Below, in pieces: positions 25,299 to 33,986 of a DNA stretch of 64,000 nt. The position numbers and the translations under genes were made by a program. The notes under the pieces were generated by a model. It was not told the DNA's origin. It was given only the letters and a program-made list of their open reading frames with translations, and made no database searches. How positions within the stretch are numbered: position 1 is the stretch's first letter; every line of letters starts with the position of its first letter. Where the stretch lies: positions 1 through 64,000 of the forward strand of contig CAJTZF010000002.1 of NCBI GenBank assembly GCA_910584245.1, written 5' to 3'. The stretch comes from an uncultured Eubacterium sp. (GTDB lineage Bacteria > Bacillota > Clostridia > Lachnospirales > Lachnospiraceae).

Positions 25299-26852
25299 AT
25301 GTATAGCAGGGTATACAGTGCAGGGTTAAATGGCCTGGAGGCACAAGTGATACAGGTGGAGGCAGACGTTTCAAATGGTCTGCCAGTGTTTCATATGGTG
25401 GGAGTTTTAGCCTCCGCTGTGAGGGAGGCGAAGGAGAGGGTTCGGATTTCCCTTCAAAATTCGGGATTCCGCCTTCCGGCGAAAAGGATTACGGTCAATC
25501 TGTCTCCGGCGGACTTGCGCAAAGAGGGATCCGGGTTTGATCTTCCGATCGCGATTTCTTTACTTGCCGCATTCGGCATGATTCCACAACAAAAATTACA
25601 AAAAACGCTTATAGCCGGGGAACTTGGACTGAACGGAGAGATCGACGGTGTACACGGCGCGCTTGCGATGGCGATTATGGGGAAAAAGGAGGGATTCCGT
25701 ACCTTTATTTTGCCGTGTGAAAATGCAGGGGAGGCAAGTTTAGTAGAGGGGATCCAAGTATTTGGTGTGTCAAGTCTCTCAGAAGTAATCGGTTATTTTA
25801 AGGAGGAGTGTCCGTTGCAGCCTGCGAAAGCGGACAAACGGTTATATGAGGATTCAGGTTTATGTAAAGACGGGCCTGATTTTAGCGAGATCTACGGGCA
25901 GGAAAGGGCGAAAAGGGCATTAGAGACAGCTGTGGGTGGCGGACACAATATTTTGATGATCGGCGCCCCGGGTACAGCTAAGACGATGCTGGCGAGAAGT
26001 ATTCCCGGTATTATGCCGCAGCTGTCCTATGAGGAGATGCTCGAACTTACAAAAATATATAGCGTGGCAGGGCTTTTGGACGGAGAAGTTCCTTTCATCA
26101 GCAGGCGTCCGTTCCGGGCGCCGCATCATACGGTGACGGCGACGGCGCTTGCAGGCGGCGGGCGGAATCCAGTGCCGGGAGAGATTACGCTTGCCCACCA
26201 CGGCGTTTTATTTCTGGATGAGCTACCCGAATTTTCAAGAAATACGCTGGAAATTCTGCGCCAGCCAATGGAGGAGGGAAAAATATGCATTTCCCGGCTC
26301 GGAAAATCTTATGAATACCCGGCAGCCATGATTGTGATCGGGGCGATGAACCCTTGCAAATGTGGATATTTCCCCGACATGGGGCGGTGCCGGTGCACGC
26401 TCGGGCAGATTCAGAATTATCTCTCGCGCCTAAGCGAGCCTCTTTTGGACCGGATGGATATTTGTGTGAATACCGAGCGGCAGAACGGGGTGAAAAAGGG
26501 CAGGCGAGGGGAGACAAGCGGACAGATACGGGAGCGGATTGTGAAAACGAGGGAAATACAGCGCGAGCGGTACAGAGGCACAAAAATCAGTCAAAACAGC
26601 GAACTGAGCGGGCATTTGCTTGAGAAATATTGTTTCCTTGGGGCATCAGAGCAGCAATTGTTTGAAGAGCTGGTGGAAAGTACAGGCGTGTCCATGAGGG
26701 GGGCACAGAGGATGCTCCGGGTGGCGCGGACGGTGGCGGATATGCAGGAGAGCGACCGTATCGGAGAGGGGCATTTGCTTGAAGCTTCTGCCTATAAAGT
26801 AGTTAGCAACCAGTACTGGGGAAGCGGGGGTAGATCATGGGAGGAGATGTAA
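25299..26852 (+). CDS. comM: YifB/ComM-family Mg-chelatase-like AAA+ ATPase
   Basis: A 517-residue protein with an N-terminal Lon-protease-like S5 domain (about 1-165: GLEAQVIQVEADVSNGLPVF), a central AAA+ Mg-chelatase-type ATPase and a C-terminal helical domain. Walker A reads GAPGTAKT, with alanine where most P-loops have glycine; MCM and some chelatase-type ATPases share this form. Walker B is GVLFLDELPEF. ComM of Haemophilus/Vibrio is a hexameric helicase promoting branch migration in transformation. Neighbouring dprA, overlapping by 16 bases, supports a DNA-uptake or recombination role. ATG 25299 follows GGAAAGGGG; an upstream GTG (25269) is less likely. Confidence 0.9.
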   Translation: MYSRVYSAGLNGLEAQVIQVEADVSNGLPVFHMVGVLASAVREAKERVRISLQNSGFRLPAKRITVNLSPADLRKEGSGFDLPIAISLLAAFGMIPQQKLQKTLIAGELGLNGEIDGVHGALAMAIMGKKEGFRTFILPCENAGEASLVEGIQVFGVSSLSEVIGYFKEECPLQPAKADKRLYEDSGLCKDGPDFSEIYGQERAKRALETAVGGGHNILMIGAPGTAKTMLARSIPGIMPQLSYEEMLELTKIYSVAGLLDGEVPFISRRPFRAPHHTVTATALAGGGRNPVPGEITLAHHGVLFLDELPEFSRNTLEILRQPMEEGKICISRLGKSYEYPAAMIVIGAMNPCKCGYFPDMGRCRCTLGQIQNYLSRLSEPLLDRMDICVNTERQNGVKKGRRGETSGQIRERIVKTREIQRERYRGTKISQNSELSGHLLEKYCFLGASEQQLFEELVESTGVSMRGAQRMLRVARTVADMQESDRIGEGHLLEASAYKVVSNQYWGSGGRSWEEM

Positions 26853-27967
26853 AAGAAAAAGAGTCATTCCCAAAAGAGTTTATGACAAAAGAGGAATATA
26901 ATTTGTGGCTGTGCAGTCTGGACGGGATCGGAAGTAAGAAATTGAAAAAAATTTTGCACAATTTCCCGTCAGCGGAGGCGGTTTTTTGGGCGCCGGAGGA
27001 TTGTCTGGAAAATATTACTGGAATAACAAAAAAGGATGTACATATTATAGTGGAAAGCAGAAAAAAATATAATCCTGCTCACTGGCACGGGAAATTGCAG
27101 TCCTGCCAGATGAGATGTACCAGTTATTTGTCCGAAGACTATCCAGAGGAGTGCCGACAGCTCTACCAGCCGCCAAAACGTTTGTTTTATAAAGGAAGCC
27201 TGCCGCTCGAGGAACATCGGATTGCCGTTGTGGGGGCCAGGGATTGTTCTCTGTATGGCAGGTCGGTGGCAAGATATTTTTCTGCCAGCCTGGCGGGGAG
27301 AGGAATCGCTGTTATTAGCGGGATGGCGAGGGGGATTGACGGCTGGGCGCACCAGGGAGCCCTGGAGGGTGGTGGAAAAACGTATGCAGTATTGGGAAAC
27401 AGCGCGGAAATTTGTTATCCGTCGGAACATAGCCGCCTATACCGCAGTATTATAAGACAGGGCGGCGTTCTTTCAGAATATCCGCCGGGGACGAGGGCGC
27501 GCGCCTCCTTTTTTCCGATGAGGAACCGTATCATCAGCGCGCTTGCCGAAGGGGTGCTTGTCGTAGAGGCAAGGGCGAAGAGCGGATCACTCATTACGGC
27601 GGACCAGGCGTTGGAGCAGGGAAAGGACGTTTTCGTCATACCCGGAAGGGTTGGGGATGCTTTAAGTGAAGGCTGCAATAACTTAATTAAGCAAGGCGCA
27701 TGCCTTGTCACATCGCCGGAAGAAATAGTGGAATGTCTCGGTATTGGCACGGAAGAGAATAAGGAAAAATTCACAAATTTATATATTCATCTTGAAACAA
27801 AAGAAAAAATGGTGTATGATAGTTTAAGTTTTGAGCCGAAACATTTAAGTACACTGACAGATGATCTAGGGATGGAACAAACCGAGGTGACAAGATGCTT
27901 GCTGTCGCTGTTAAAGGGCGGTTTGGTACGGGAAATCGGAAATCATTACTATACTAAATGTAGTTGA
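26837..27967 (+). CDS. dprA: DNA-processing protein DprA
   Basis: A 376-residue DprA/Smf protein that loads RecA onto incoming single-stranded DNA. An N-terminal helix-hairpin-helix-like region (about 15-75) is followed by the Rossmann domain (about 110-300) with IAVVGARDCSLYGR, ISGMARGIDGWAHQGAL, VLGN, FPMRNRIISALAEGVLVVEA and SGSLITADQALEQGKDVFVI, and a C-terminal winged-helix domain (about 315-376). The start overlaps the end of yifB. topA follows 15 bases later, as in Bacillus. Confidence 0.95.
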   Translation: MGGDVKEKESFPKEFMTKEEYNLWLCSLDGIGSKKLKKILHNFPSAEAVFWAPEDCLENITGITKKDVHIIVESRKKYNPAHWHGKLQSCQMRCTSYLSEDYPEECRQLYQPPKRLFYKGSLPLEEHRIAVVGARDCSLYGRSVARYFSASLAGRGIAVISGMARGIDGWAHQGALEGGGKTYAVLGNSAEICYPSEHSRLYRSIIRQGGVLSEYPPGTRARASFFPMRNRIISALAEGVLVVEARAKSGSLITADQALEQGKDVFVIPGRVGDALSEGCNNLIKQGACLVTSPEEIVECLGIGTEENKEKFTNLYIHLETKEKMVYDSLSFEPKHLSTLTDDLGMEQTEVTRCLLSLLKGGLVREIGNHYYTKCS

Positions 27968-27982
27968 AGGGAGCAATAGGAA

Positions 27983-30091
27983 ATGGCAAAGAACTTGATA
28001 ATCGTCGAGTCTCCGGCTAAATCAAAAACGATAAAAAAGTTTCTCGGAAGCAACTATACCGTAGTGGCATCCAATGGACATGTAAGGGATTTACCGAAGA
28101 GCCAGATGGGCGTCGATTTCGAAAACGATTTCGAACCGAAGTATATCACGATTCGTGGCAAGGGGGAACTTCTGGCGGCACTGCGGAAGGAAGTAAAGAA
28201 GGCGGACAAGATTTATCTTGCGACGGACCCTGATCGTGAGGGAGAGGCGATTTCATGGCATTTGCTTCATGCCCTTAAGCTCGATCCGAAGAAAACGAGA
28301 CGAATTACGTTTAATGAGATCACGAAAAATGCGGTGCGTCAGGCGATGAAGGAGTCAAGGGGGATCGATATGGATCTTGTGGACGCCCAGCAGGCGCGGC
28401 GTGTTCTTGACCGCGTGGTTGGGTATTCGATTAGCCCGGTTTTGTGGCAGAAGGTGAAACGGGGATTGAGCGCCGGGCGGGTGCAGTCCGTTGCCCTGCG
28501 CATTATCGCCGACCGGGAGGCGGAAATTGATGCCTTTATACCGAATGAGTACTGGACGCTGGAGGCCTCCTTTGCTGTAAAAGGAAGTAAAAAGCCGCTT
28601 GTGGCAAAATACTATGGAAATCCAAAGAAGCAGGAAAATATTTCGAGAGAAGAAATGGATGAGATTGTAAAAGCGTTGCAAGGCGCCAGCTATAAAGTTG
28701 CAGATATAAAACGGGGTGAGCGGACGAAGAAACCGCCGCTTCCCTTTACAACGAGTACGCTTCAGCAGGAGTGCTCGAAAAAAATGAATTTTTCCACCCA
28801 GAAAACAATGCGCGTCGCACAGCAGCTTTATGAAGGAGTAGCGGTGAAAGGTCATGGTACGATCGGCCTGATTACGTATTTGAGAACGGATTCTACCCGT
28901 ATATCGGAGGAGGCTGACCGCGAGTGCAAGGAGTTTATCCGGGAAAGTTATGGTGAAGAGAATGTGATTGCCGCCTCCTATGCCAAGAAGGACGGAAAAA
29001 ACATCCAGGACGCCCATGAGGCAATCCGTCCCACTTATGTGGAGCTGACGCCGGCGATGGTAAAGGATTCGCTGTCAAGAGACCAGTTCCGCCTGTACCA
29101 GCTTATATGGAAGCGGTTTGTAGCAAGCCGGATGAGCGGAGCGAAATATGAGACTATTTCAGTAAAAATTGAAGCGGGCCAATACCGGTTTACTAGCTCG
29201 GGATCGAAAATTGTATTTCCCGGTTTTCTCTCTGTGTATCAGGATGACGAGGAAAAGGCGGACAACAATGCGGTTCTTCACAAAGTGGAGACGGGTATGG
29301 AACTAAAGGATGCGGCGCTCAACGAGACGCAGCATTTTACCCAGCCGCCTGCGCATTTTACGGAGGCATCTCTCGTGAAGGCTCTTGAGGAGCTCGGCAT
29401 TGGCCGTCCGAGTACGTACGCCCCGACGATTACGACGTTGATTTCCCGGAGATATGTTGCCAAAGAACAGAAAAACTTATATTTATCAGAATTAGGGGAT
29501 ATCGTAAATACGATTATGAATAACGCCTTTCCAAGCATTGTAAATGTAAATTTTACAGCGACGATGGAGACGCTGCTCGACGGTGTGGCGGAGGGGAGTG
29601 TTGAGTGGAAAAGCATTATCCGGAATTTTTATCCAGATTTGGAAAAGGCGGTGAGCCATGCCGAACTTGCCCTTGAAAAGATTAAGGTCGAGGATGAAGT
29701 CACGGATACGATATGTGAAAATTGCGGACGGAATATGGTCATTAAGTATGGACCACATGGCAAATTTTTAGCATGTCCGGGATTTCCCGACTGCCGCAGC
29801 ACAAAACCTTATTTTGAAAAAATCGGAGTAAAGTGTAACAAATGCGGCGGCGAAATTGTAATCAAGAAAACCCAGAAAGGGCGGAGATATTACGGGTGTG
29901 AAAATTACCCTGATTGCGATGTGATGACATGGCAGAAACCATCCGACCAGATCTGCCCCAAGTGTGGTAATATGCTTTTGGAAAAGGGGAATAAGCTGGT
30001 TTGCGCGGATGCGGCGTGCGGTTATAAGACGGAGAAGGCGCCCGGCCTGGCAGAGAAAACTGCCCAGGAAGAGAAAAGAAGTAATGCTTGA
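27983..30091 (+). CDS. topA: DNA topoisomerase I
   Basis: A 702-residue type IA topoisomerase that relaxes negative supercoils. The TOPRIM domain begins LIIVESPAKSKTIKKFLG with the acidic DPDREGEAISWH motif. The catalytic tyrosine is Y299 in GLITYLRTDSTR. Three C-terminal zinc-ribbon units follow: CENCG...CPGFPDC, CNKCGG...CENYPDC, and a third CPKCG...CADAACG. The codY promoter starts within the last codons. Housekeeping gene, full length. Confidence 0.97.
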   Translation: MAKNLIIVESPAKSKTIKKFLGSNYTVVASNGHVRDLPKSQMGVDFENDFEPKYITIRGKGELLAALRKEVKKADKIYLATDPDREGEAISWHLLHALKLDPKKTRRITFNEITKNAVRQAMKESRGIDMDLVDAQQARRVLDRVVGYSISPVLWQKVKRGLSAGRVQSVALRIIADREAEIDAFIPNEYWTLEASFAVKGSKKPLVAKYYGNPKKQENISREEMDEIVKALQGASYKVADIKRGERTKKPPLPFTTSTLQQECSKKMNFSTQKTMRVAQQLYEGVAVKGHGTIGLITYLRTDSTRISEEADRECKEFIRESYGEENVIAASYAKKDGKNIQDAHEAIRPTYVELTPAMVKDSLSRDQFRLYQLIWKRFVASRMSGAKYETISVKIEAGQYRFTSSGSKIVFPGFLSVYQDDEEKADNNAVLHKVETGMELKDAALNETQHFTQPPAHFTEASLVKALEELGIGRPSTYAPTITTLISRRYVAKEQKNLYLSELGDIVNTIMNNAFPSIVNVNFTATMETLLDGVAEGSVEWKSIIRNFYPDLEKAVSHAELALEKIKVEDEVTDTICENCGRNMVIKYGPHGKFLACPGFPDCRSTKPYFEKIGVKCNKCGGEIVIKKTQKGRRYYGCENYPDCDVMTWQKPSDQICPKCGNMLLEKGNKLVCADAACGYKTEKAPGLAEKTAQEEKRSNA

Positions 30092-30116
30092 ATTATTTTC
30101 TGACTTATGATAAAAT
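30088..30116 (+). promoter_or_regulatory. codY promoter with extended -10 and possible CodY box
   Basis: TTGAAT (30088-30093), a 17-base spacer and TAAAAT (30111-30116), with TG one base ahead of the -10 box, form a strong SigA promoter overlapping the topA stop. Inside the spacer, 30094-30108 matches the CodY consensus AATTTTCWGAAAATT at 10 of 15 positions, including the run ATTTTCTGA. This suggests autoregulation. Confidence 0.65.
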
Positions 30117-30144
30117 GATAGAAAGTTGATTGCGAGGAAAGAAA

Positions 30145-30924
30145 ATGAGTGTTGACTTATTGGATAAAACACGTAAAATCAGCGAACTTCTAAGGGATAG
30201 CCATGTTTCAAAGGTTGCTTTTATGGATTTGTGCCAGGTTCTCGGGGATTTGTTGCATTCGAATGTATATGTAGTCAGCAGCAAAGGAAAGGTTCTGGGG
30301 ATGTCACTGCTTGACGGGCGGCAAGTGTTGCCAGAGTTTCCAGACGTAAAAGGGAAAAGAATTGATACAAAACTTGGCAAACGGTTTCTGGATGTTCGTT
30401 CGACAAAGGAAAACGTAAATCTTGAGGCTCTTGGGATTCCCAAGGAAGATACCAGTGGCTTGCAGGCTTTGATTACGCCTGTTTACATAGCTGGAGAGCG
30501 GTTAGGGACTCTTTTTTTGTATCGGTATAAGCAGGAATACGGGATTGAAGACATCATATTGACAGAATACAGTACTACGGTTGTAGGACTTGAGATGATC
30601 CGGTCTGTCACAGAAGAAAAGGACAGCGAGAGCAGGAAACAGCAGATCGTCGATTCTATGATGGGTATTTTATCGCCGTTAGAGAGGAAGGCAGTATCAG
30701 TCGTAGTGACACAGATTGATGCGGGCGAGGGAACGGTTATTACCTCGCGGCTGGCGAAAGAAACCGGTATTACGAGGACGGTTATTGTGAATGCGCTGAA
30801 AAAAATGGAGAGCGCTGGCCTGCTGGAGACAAAATCTTATGGTGTCAAGGGAACGCACATAAAGATTTTGAACGACATTGTGTATATGGGTTTTGGGGAA
30901 TATATTGAAGAAATGGATTTCTGA
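30145..30924 (+). CDS. codY: GTP-sensing pleiotropic repressor CodY
   Basis: A 259-residue regulator that represses stationary-phase genes when GTP and branched-chain amino acids are plentiful. The N-terminal GAF domain (about 1-155) begins MSVDLLDKTRKISELLRDSH; the winged HTH (about 200-245) has SRLAKETGITRTVIVNALKK. ATG 30145 follows GCGAGGAAAG; a TTG 15 bases upstream is rejected. In Bacillus, codY is preceded by codV-clpQ-clpY and followed by flgB; only the latter link is kept here. CodY is known to repress fla/che genes in Bacillus, so the link to flgB may be functional. Confidence 0.96.
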   Translation: MSVDLLDKTRKISELLRDSHVSKVAFMDLCQVLGDLLHSNVYVVSSKGKVLGMSLLDGRQVLPEFPDVKGKRIDTKLGKRFLDVRSTKENVNLEALGIPKEDTSGLQALITPVYIAGERLGTLFLYRYKQEYGIEDIILTEYSTTVVGLEMIRSVTEEKDSESRKQQIVDSMMGILSPLERKAVSVVVTQIDAGEGTVITSRLAKETGITRTVIVNALKKMESAGLLETKSYGVKGTHIKILNDIVYMGFGEYIEEMDF

Positions 30925-30995
30925 TGACACAAATGGAATTGTGGTTTTTCACGATACCTTTGTGTTTTTGTGGGGAAAAAAGAAAGGATGATAAG

Positions 30996-31385
30996 ATGAT
31001 TTTATCAAATGCTTACAATTATGTAAATGTGCTGGGGAAGGCGGCGGATGCGAGCTGGACCAGAAACGACATTCTTGCGAACAACATTGCGAATGCCGAC
31101 ACACCTGGGTATAAGAGAAAAGATGTGCAGTTTGAGACATACCTTGCCAATCTGATTGCCGGTACAGACTCCCTGGACGAAACCGTTGCCAATATTGATC
31201 TCAATCAGCTGAATGGCACGACATATACGGATCAGGCGAATCTGAGTTACCGTTCGGATGGTAACAACGTGGATATGAATACAGAAAGCGTTGAACTTGC
31301 GAAAAACCAGCTAAAGTACTATACGCTTATGAATTCTATGTCACAGGAATTTTCCAGGCTCAAGATGGTGTTAAAGACAAGTTAA
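30996..31385 (+). CDS. flgB: Flagellar basal-body rod protein FlgB
   Basis: A 129-residue proximal-rod subunit, exported by the flagellar type III system. It shows the N-terminal rod signature ILANNIANADTPGYKRKDV. A longer frame opens at 30924, but AGAAAGGATGATAAG precedes ATG 30996 and gives normal family length. First gene of the fla/che block, 71 bases after codY; no clear promoter is seen in that gap, so read-through from codY is possible. Confidence 0.95.
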   Translation: MILSNAYNYVNVLGKAADASWTRNDILANNIANADTPGYKRKDVQFETYLANLIAGTDSLDETVANIDLNQLNGTTYTDQANLSYRSDGNNVDMNTESVELAKNQLKYYTLMNSMSQEFSRLKMVLKTS

Positions 31386-31389
31386 TCCT

Positions 31390-31418
31390 TGGACAGAATA
31401 AAAAATATGTTATATAAA
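31390..31418 (+). promoter_or_regulatory. Possible internal promoter before flgC
   Basis: TGGACA (31390-31395), a 17-base spacer and TATAAA (31413-31418) fit SigA hexamers at five of six each. The leader would be about 15 nt. It may boost flgC and later genes independently of flgB. Confidence 0.4.
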
Positions 31419-31439
31419 ATATAAATGGAGGAATCAGAT

Positions 31440-31880
31440 ATGTCAGTTTTTGGAGCTATGGACATGAGTGCGACGGGTATGACGGCGCAGCAGGTCCGGA
31501 GTGATATTATTGCGCAAAATCTTGCGAATGTAAATACGACCCGCGATGCAAAGGGACATGCGTATAAGAGAAAAACCGTGGTTTTTGAGGAAAAAAGTTA
31601 TCCTACCTTTTCGGAGACGCTGAGCTGGGCGACCGGTTATACGGGAAAAGGAGTGAAGGTTTCGGAAATTGTGGAAGACCCGTCGGATGGCAAGATGGTT
31701 TATGATCCCTCGCATCCCGATGCGGATGAAGACGGATATGTGACCTATCCAAACGTAAATACGGTGACAGAGATGACAAATATGATTGATGCGACAAGGG
31801 CTTATGAAGCCAATGTTACAGTGCTGAATTCCACGAAAGGGATGGCGATGAAAGCATTGGAGCTTGGCAGCGGTGCTTGA
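31440..31880 (+). CDS. flgC: Flagellar basal-body rod protein FlgC
   Basis: A 146-residue rod subunit with the motif DIIAQNLANVNTTRDAKGHA YKRKTVVF at the N-terminus and the conserved C-terminal ATRAYEANVTVLNSTKGMA helix. ATGGAGG ribosome site, start ATG 31440. Standard order flgB-flgC-fliE. Confidence 0.95.
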   Translation: MSVFGAMDMSATGMTAQQVRSDIIAQNLANVNTTRDAKGHAYKRKTVVFEEKSYPTFSETLSWATGYTGKGVKVSEIVEDPSDGKMVYDPSHPDADEDGYVTYPNVNTVTEMTNMIDATRAYEANVTVLNSTKGMAMKALELGSGA

Positions 31881-31972
31881 TAAATATCGTGTTTGGATTT
31901 TTTGTAGTTTATAAAAAGAGAGGGCCAGGGCTAGGTTTTATTTTCGGTCCGAACTGAAAATGGAGGAAAGAA

Positions 31973-32293
31973 ATGAACATAAATCAAATTTCAGGGATTG
32001 ACCGTCTGTCTGATGTGAGCAGATATGCCAGCGCATCAAATCCGGCAGCAAAGACAACGGGAGAGAGTACATTTGAAGGAATTTTATCTTCTGCCATGAA
32101 ACTTGTGGGGGAAACGGATGCGCTTTCCAATGCGGCGGAGGAAGAGGAAATCCGTTTTGCGATTGGGGAAACAGATAGCTGGCATGACTTGATGATTGCC
32201 CAGCAAAAAGCAAATATATCATTACAATATACGGTGGCTGTAAAAAATACAGCGATGGAGGCATATAAATCACTGCTCAATATGCAGTTCTAA
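31973..32293 (+). CDS. fliE: Flagellar hook-basal body protein FliE
   Basis: A 106-residue export-gate/rod junction protein. The C-terminal part DLMIAQQKANISLQYTVAVK is the FliE signature. The start follows TGGAGGAAAG. A 92-base leader after flgC can form a small hairpin (31937-31958, ATTTTCGGT pairing with ACTGAAAAT) just before the ribosome site, which might affect translation. Confidence 0.93.
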   Translation: MNINQISGIDRLSDVSRYASASNPAAKTTGESTFEGILSSAMKLVGETDALSNAAEEEEIRFAIGETDSWHDLMIAQQKANISLQYTVAVKNTAMEAYKSLLNMQF

Positions 32294-32345
32294 TATGTGA
32301 TCCTTATCGGGAAGTGCTTGAGACACTTTACTACAGTTAGGAGCG

Positions 32346-33980
32346 ATGAAATTTATGATGGATCAGTTGATCGCCATTAAAGATAAGTTAGTTTCCTGGT
32401 GGAATAACTATACGGCCAAGCAGAAGACAATAATTATTAGTGTTGCGCTTGCTGTCTTTTTTCTCCTGGTTTTATTGGCGTATTTTCTCACAAGGCCTGT
32501 TTACACGCATTTAGCTACGTTTTCGGATGCGGGCTTAGCCAGTACGCTATCCGACGCCCTGGATGAAAAAGGGATAAAATTTAAAATGGATACAGACTCC
32601 TCGGGTACGACGAGTTTTGATGTTGAACAGTCGGATTATTCAGATGCAGTTTTGACGATGGGTTCGAATGGTATTGTGGATAAGGATATGACGTGGGAGG
32701 ACGCGCTCAAGAGCGATATGACGACGTCATCCCTTGAAAAACATACGAAGATTACACTTGCGCTTCAATCCTCGATTAAAGAAAATTTGTTGAATTTTGA
32801 CGGGGTTGATGACGCGTCTGTCGTGATTGACCGGAAAGAGGATGACAATACGATTAAGTCGGAAAACCAGGAAACTTCTGTGAGCGTCACATTGAGGCTG
32901 GCTGAGAATAAGGAAATGGAAGCCGAGGTTGCCCGGGCGATGGCTTATTATCTCACAAATGCAGTGGGCAATACAACAACCGATAATGTCGTGATCCTGG
33001 ATACGTCAGGGAAGCTTCTATATGGGGCGAAGACAGATAATACACTCGGAGGTGCGGTTACGGGCGTTGAGGATTATAAGGCAAAACTGCAGCGCACTTT
33101 CGCCGAGCGTACGGAGCGGCTGCTTCTCGCGGCTGGTTATGATAAGGTCGAGGTGAGTGAGCCGGCAATTAAATTTAACATGGACAAAGTTACGGAGCTT
33201 GTTACGGAATATTCGGTGCCAGAGGGGCAGGACCAGGGGTATTATTCCCATTCCTATGAGTATAAGTCAAACGGGCAGTCGGGAAGCGGCGGCACTCCGG
33301 GAACAGATTCCAACGGGGAGCAGACCGATTATATGCTCCAGTCAAATGGTACGGCGAATACAGAAACGGTTTTAAATAAATATGATTATCTTCCCAATGA
33401 GGACGTAAAGAATATTGAATACGAAGTGGGGGCAGTCAACCAGGAAGAATCCTCCATCGGCGTAGTTCTCACAACATACCGGAGAATTTCGGAAGAGGCA
33501 TTAGAGGAGCAGGGGGCGTTGGAAAATATGTCCTTTGACCAGTACATCGAGCAGAACAGTGCGGTGACCCAGTTAGAGGCGCCAGAGGATTTATATGCAC
33601 TTGTCTCTGCGACAACAGGAATTGCGACAAATAATATTACGATCCGCGTACAGGAAAAGCCCGTTTTTGAAGCGGCAGAGGAAACTGGATTTTTAGGAAG
33701 CTTCACCAATTATCTGATGATTATATTGACGGTACTCATTGGTGCGCTCTTGATTTTCGTCATTATCCGGGGAACTTCTCCTGTGGAGGTCACAGAGCTG
33801 GAGCCAGAACTTTCCGTCGAGGATTTGCTTGCCACAACACAGGAGGAAAGTGAAAGCTTAGAGGAGATTGAGCTTGGTGAGAAATCTGAGACGAGGACGA
33901 TGATAGAAAAATTTGTTGACGAAAATCCGGAGGCGGTGGCATCCTTGCTGCGAAACTGGATTAATGAAGATTGGGGGTAA
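32346..33980 (+). CDS. fliF: Flagellar MS-ring protein FliF
   Basis: A 544-residue MS-ring subunit. There are two membrane segments, one about 28-48 (TIIISVALAVFFLLVLLAYF) and one near 450-470 (YLMIILTVLIGALLIFVII). Ring-building motifs lie between (SIKENLLNFDGVDDASVVID, VVILDTSGKLL). The C-terminal tail MIEKFVDENPEAVASLLRNW INEDWG is the FliG-binding helix pair. fliG follows after six bases. Confidence 0.95.
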   Translation: MKFMMDQLIAIKDKLVSWWNNYTAKQKTIIISVALAVFFLLVLLAYFLTRPVYTHLATFSDAGLASTLSDALDEKGIKFKMDTDSSGTTSFDVEQSDYSDAVLTMGSNGIVDKDMTWEDALKSDMTTSSLEKHTKITLALQSSIKENLLNFDGVDDASVVIDRKEDDNTIKSENQETSVSVTLRLAENKEMEAEVARAMAYYLTNAVGNTTTDNVVILDTSGKLLYGAKTDNTLGGAVTGVEDYKAKLQRTFAERTERLLLAAGYDKVEVSEPAIKFNMDKVTELVTEYSVPEGQDQGYYSHSYEYKSNGQSGSGGTPGTDSNGEQTDYMLQSNGTANTETVLNKYDYLPNEDVKNIEYEVGAVNQEESSIGVVLTTYRRISEEALEEQGALENMSFDQYIEQNSAVTQLEAPEDLYALVSATTGIATNNITIRVQEKPVFEAAEETGFLGSFTNYLMIILTVLIGALLIFVIIRGTSPVEVTELEPELSVEDLLATTQEESESLEEIELGEKSETRTMIEKFVDENPEAVASLLRNWINEDWG

Positions 33981-33986
33981 ACACAA

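Noticed and set aside
30925..30995. Dedicated promoter for flgB in the codY-flgB gap
   Set aside because: TTGTGG and GATACC-like hexamers occur but not at workable spacing.
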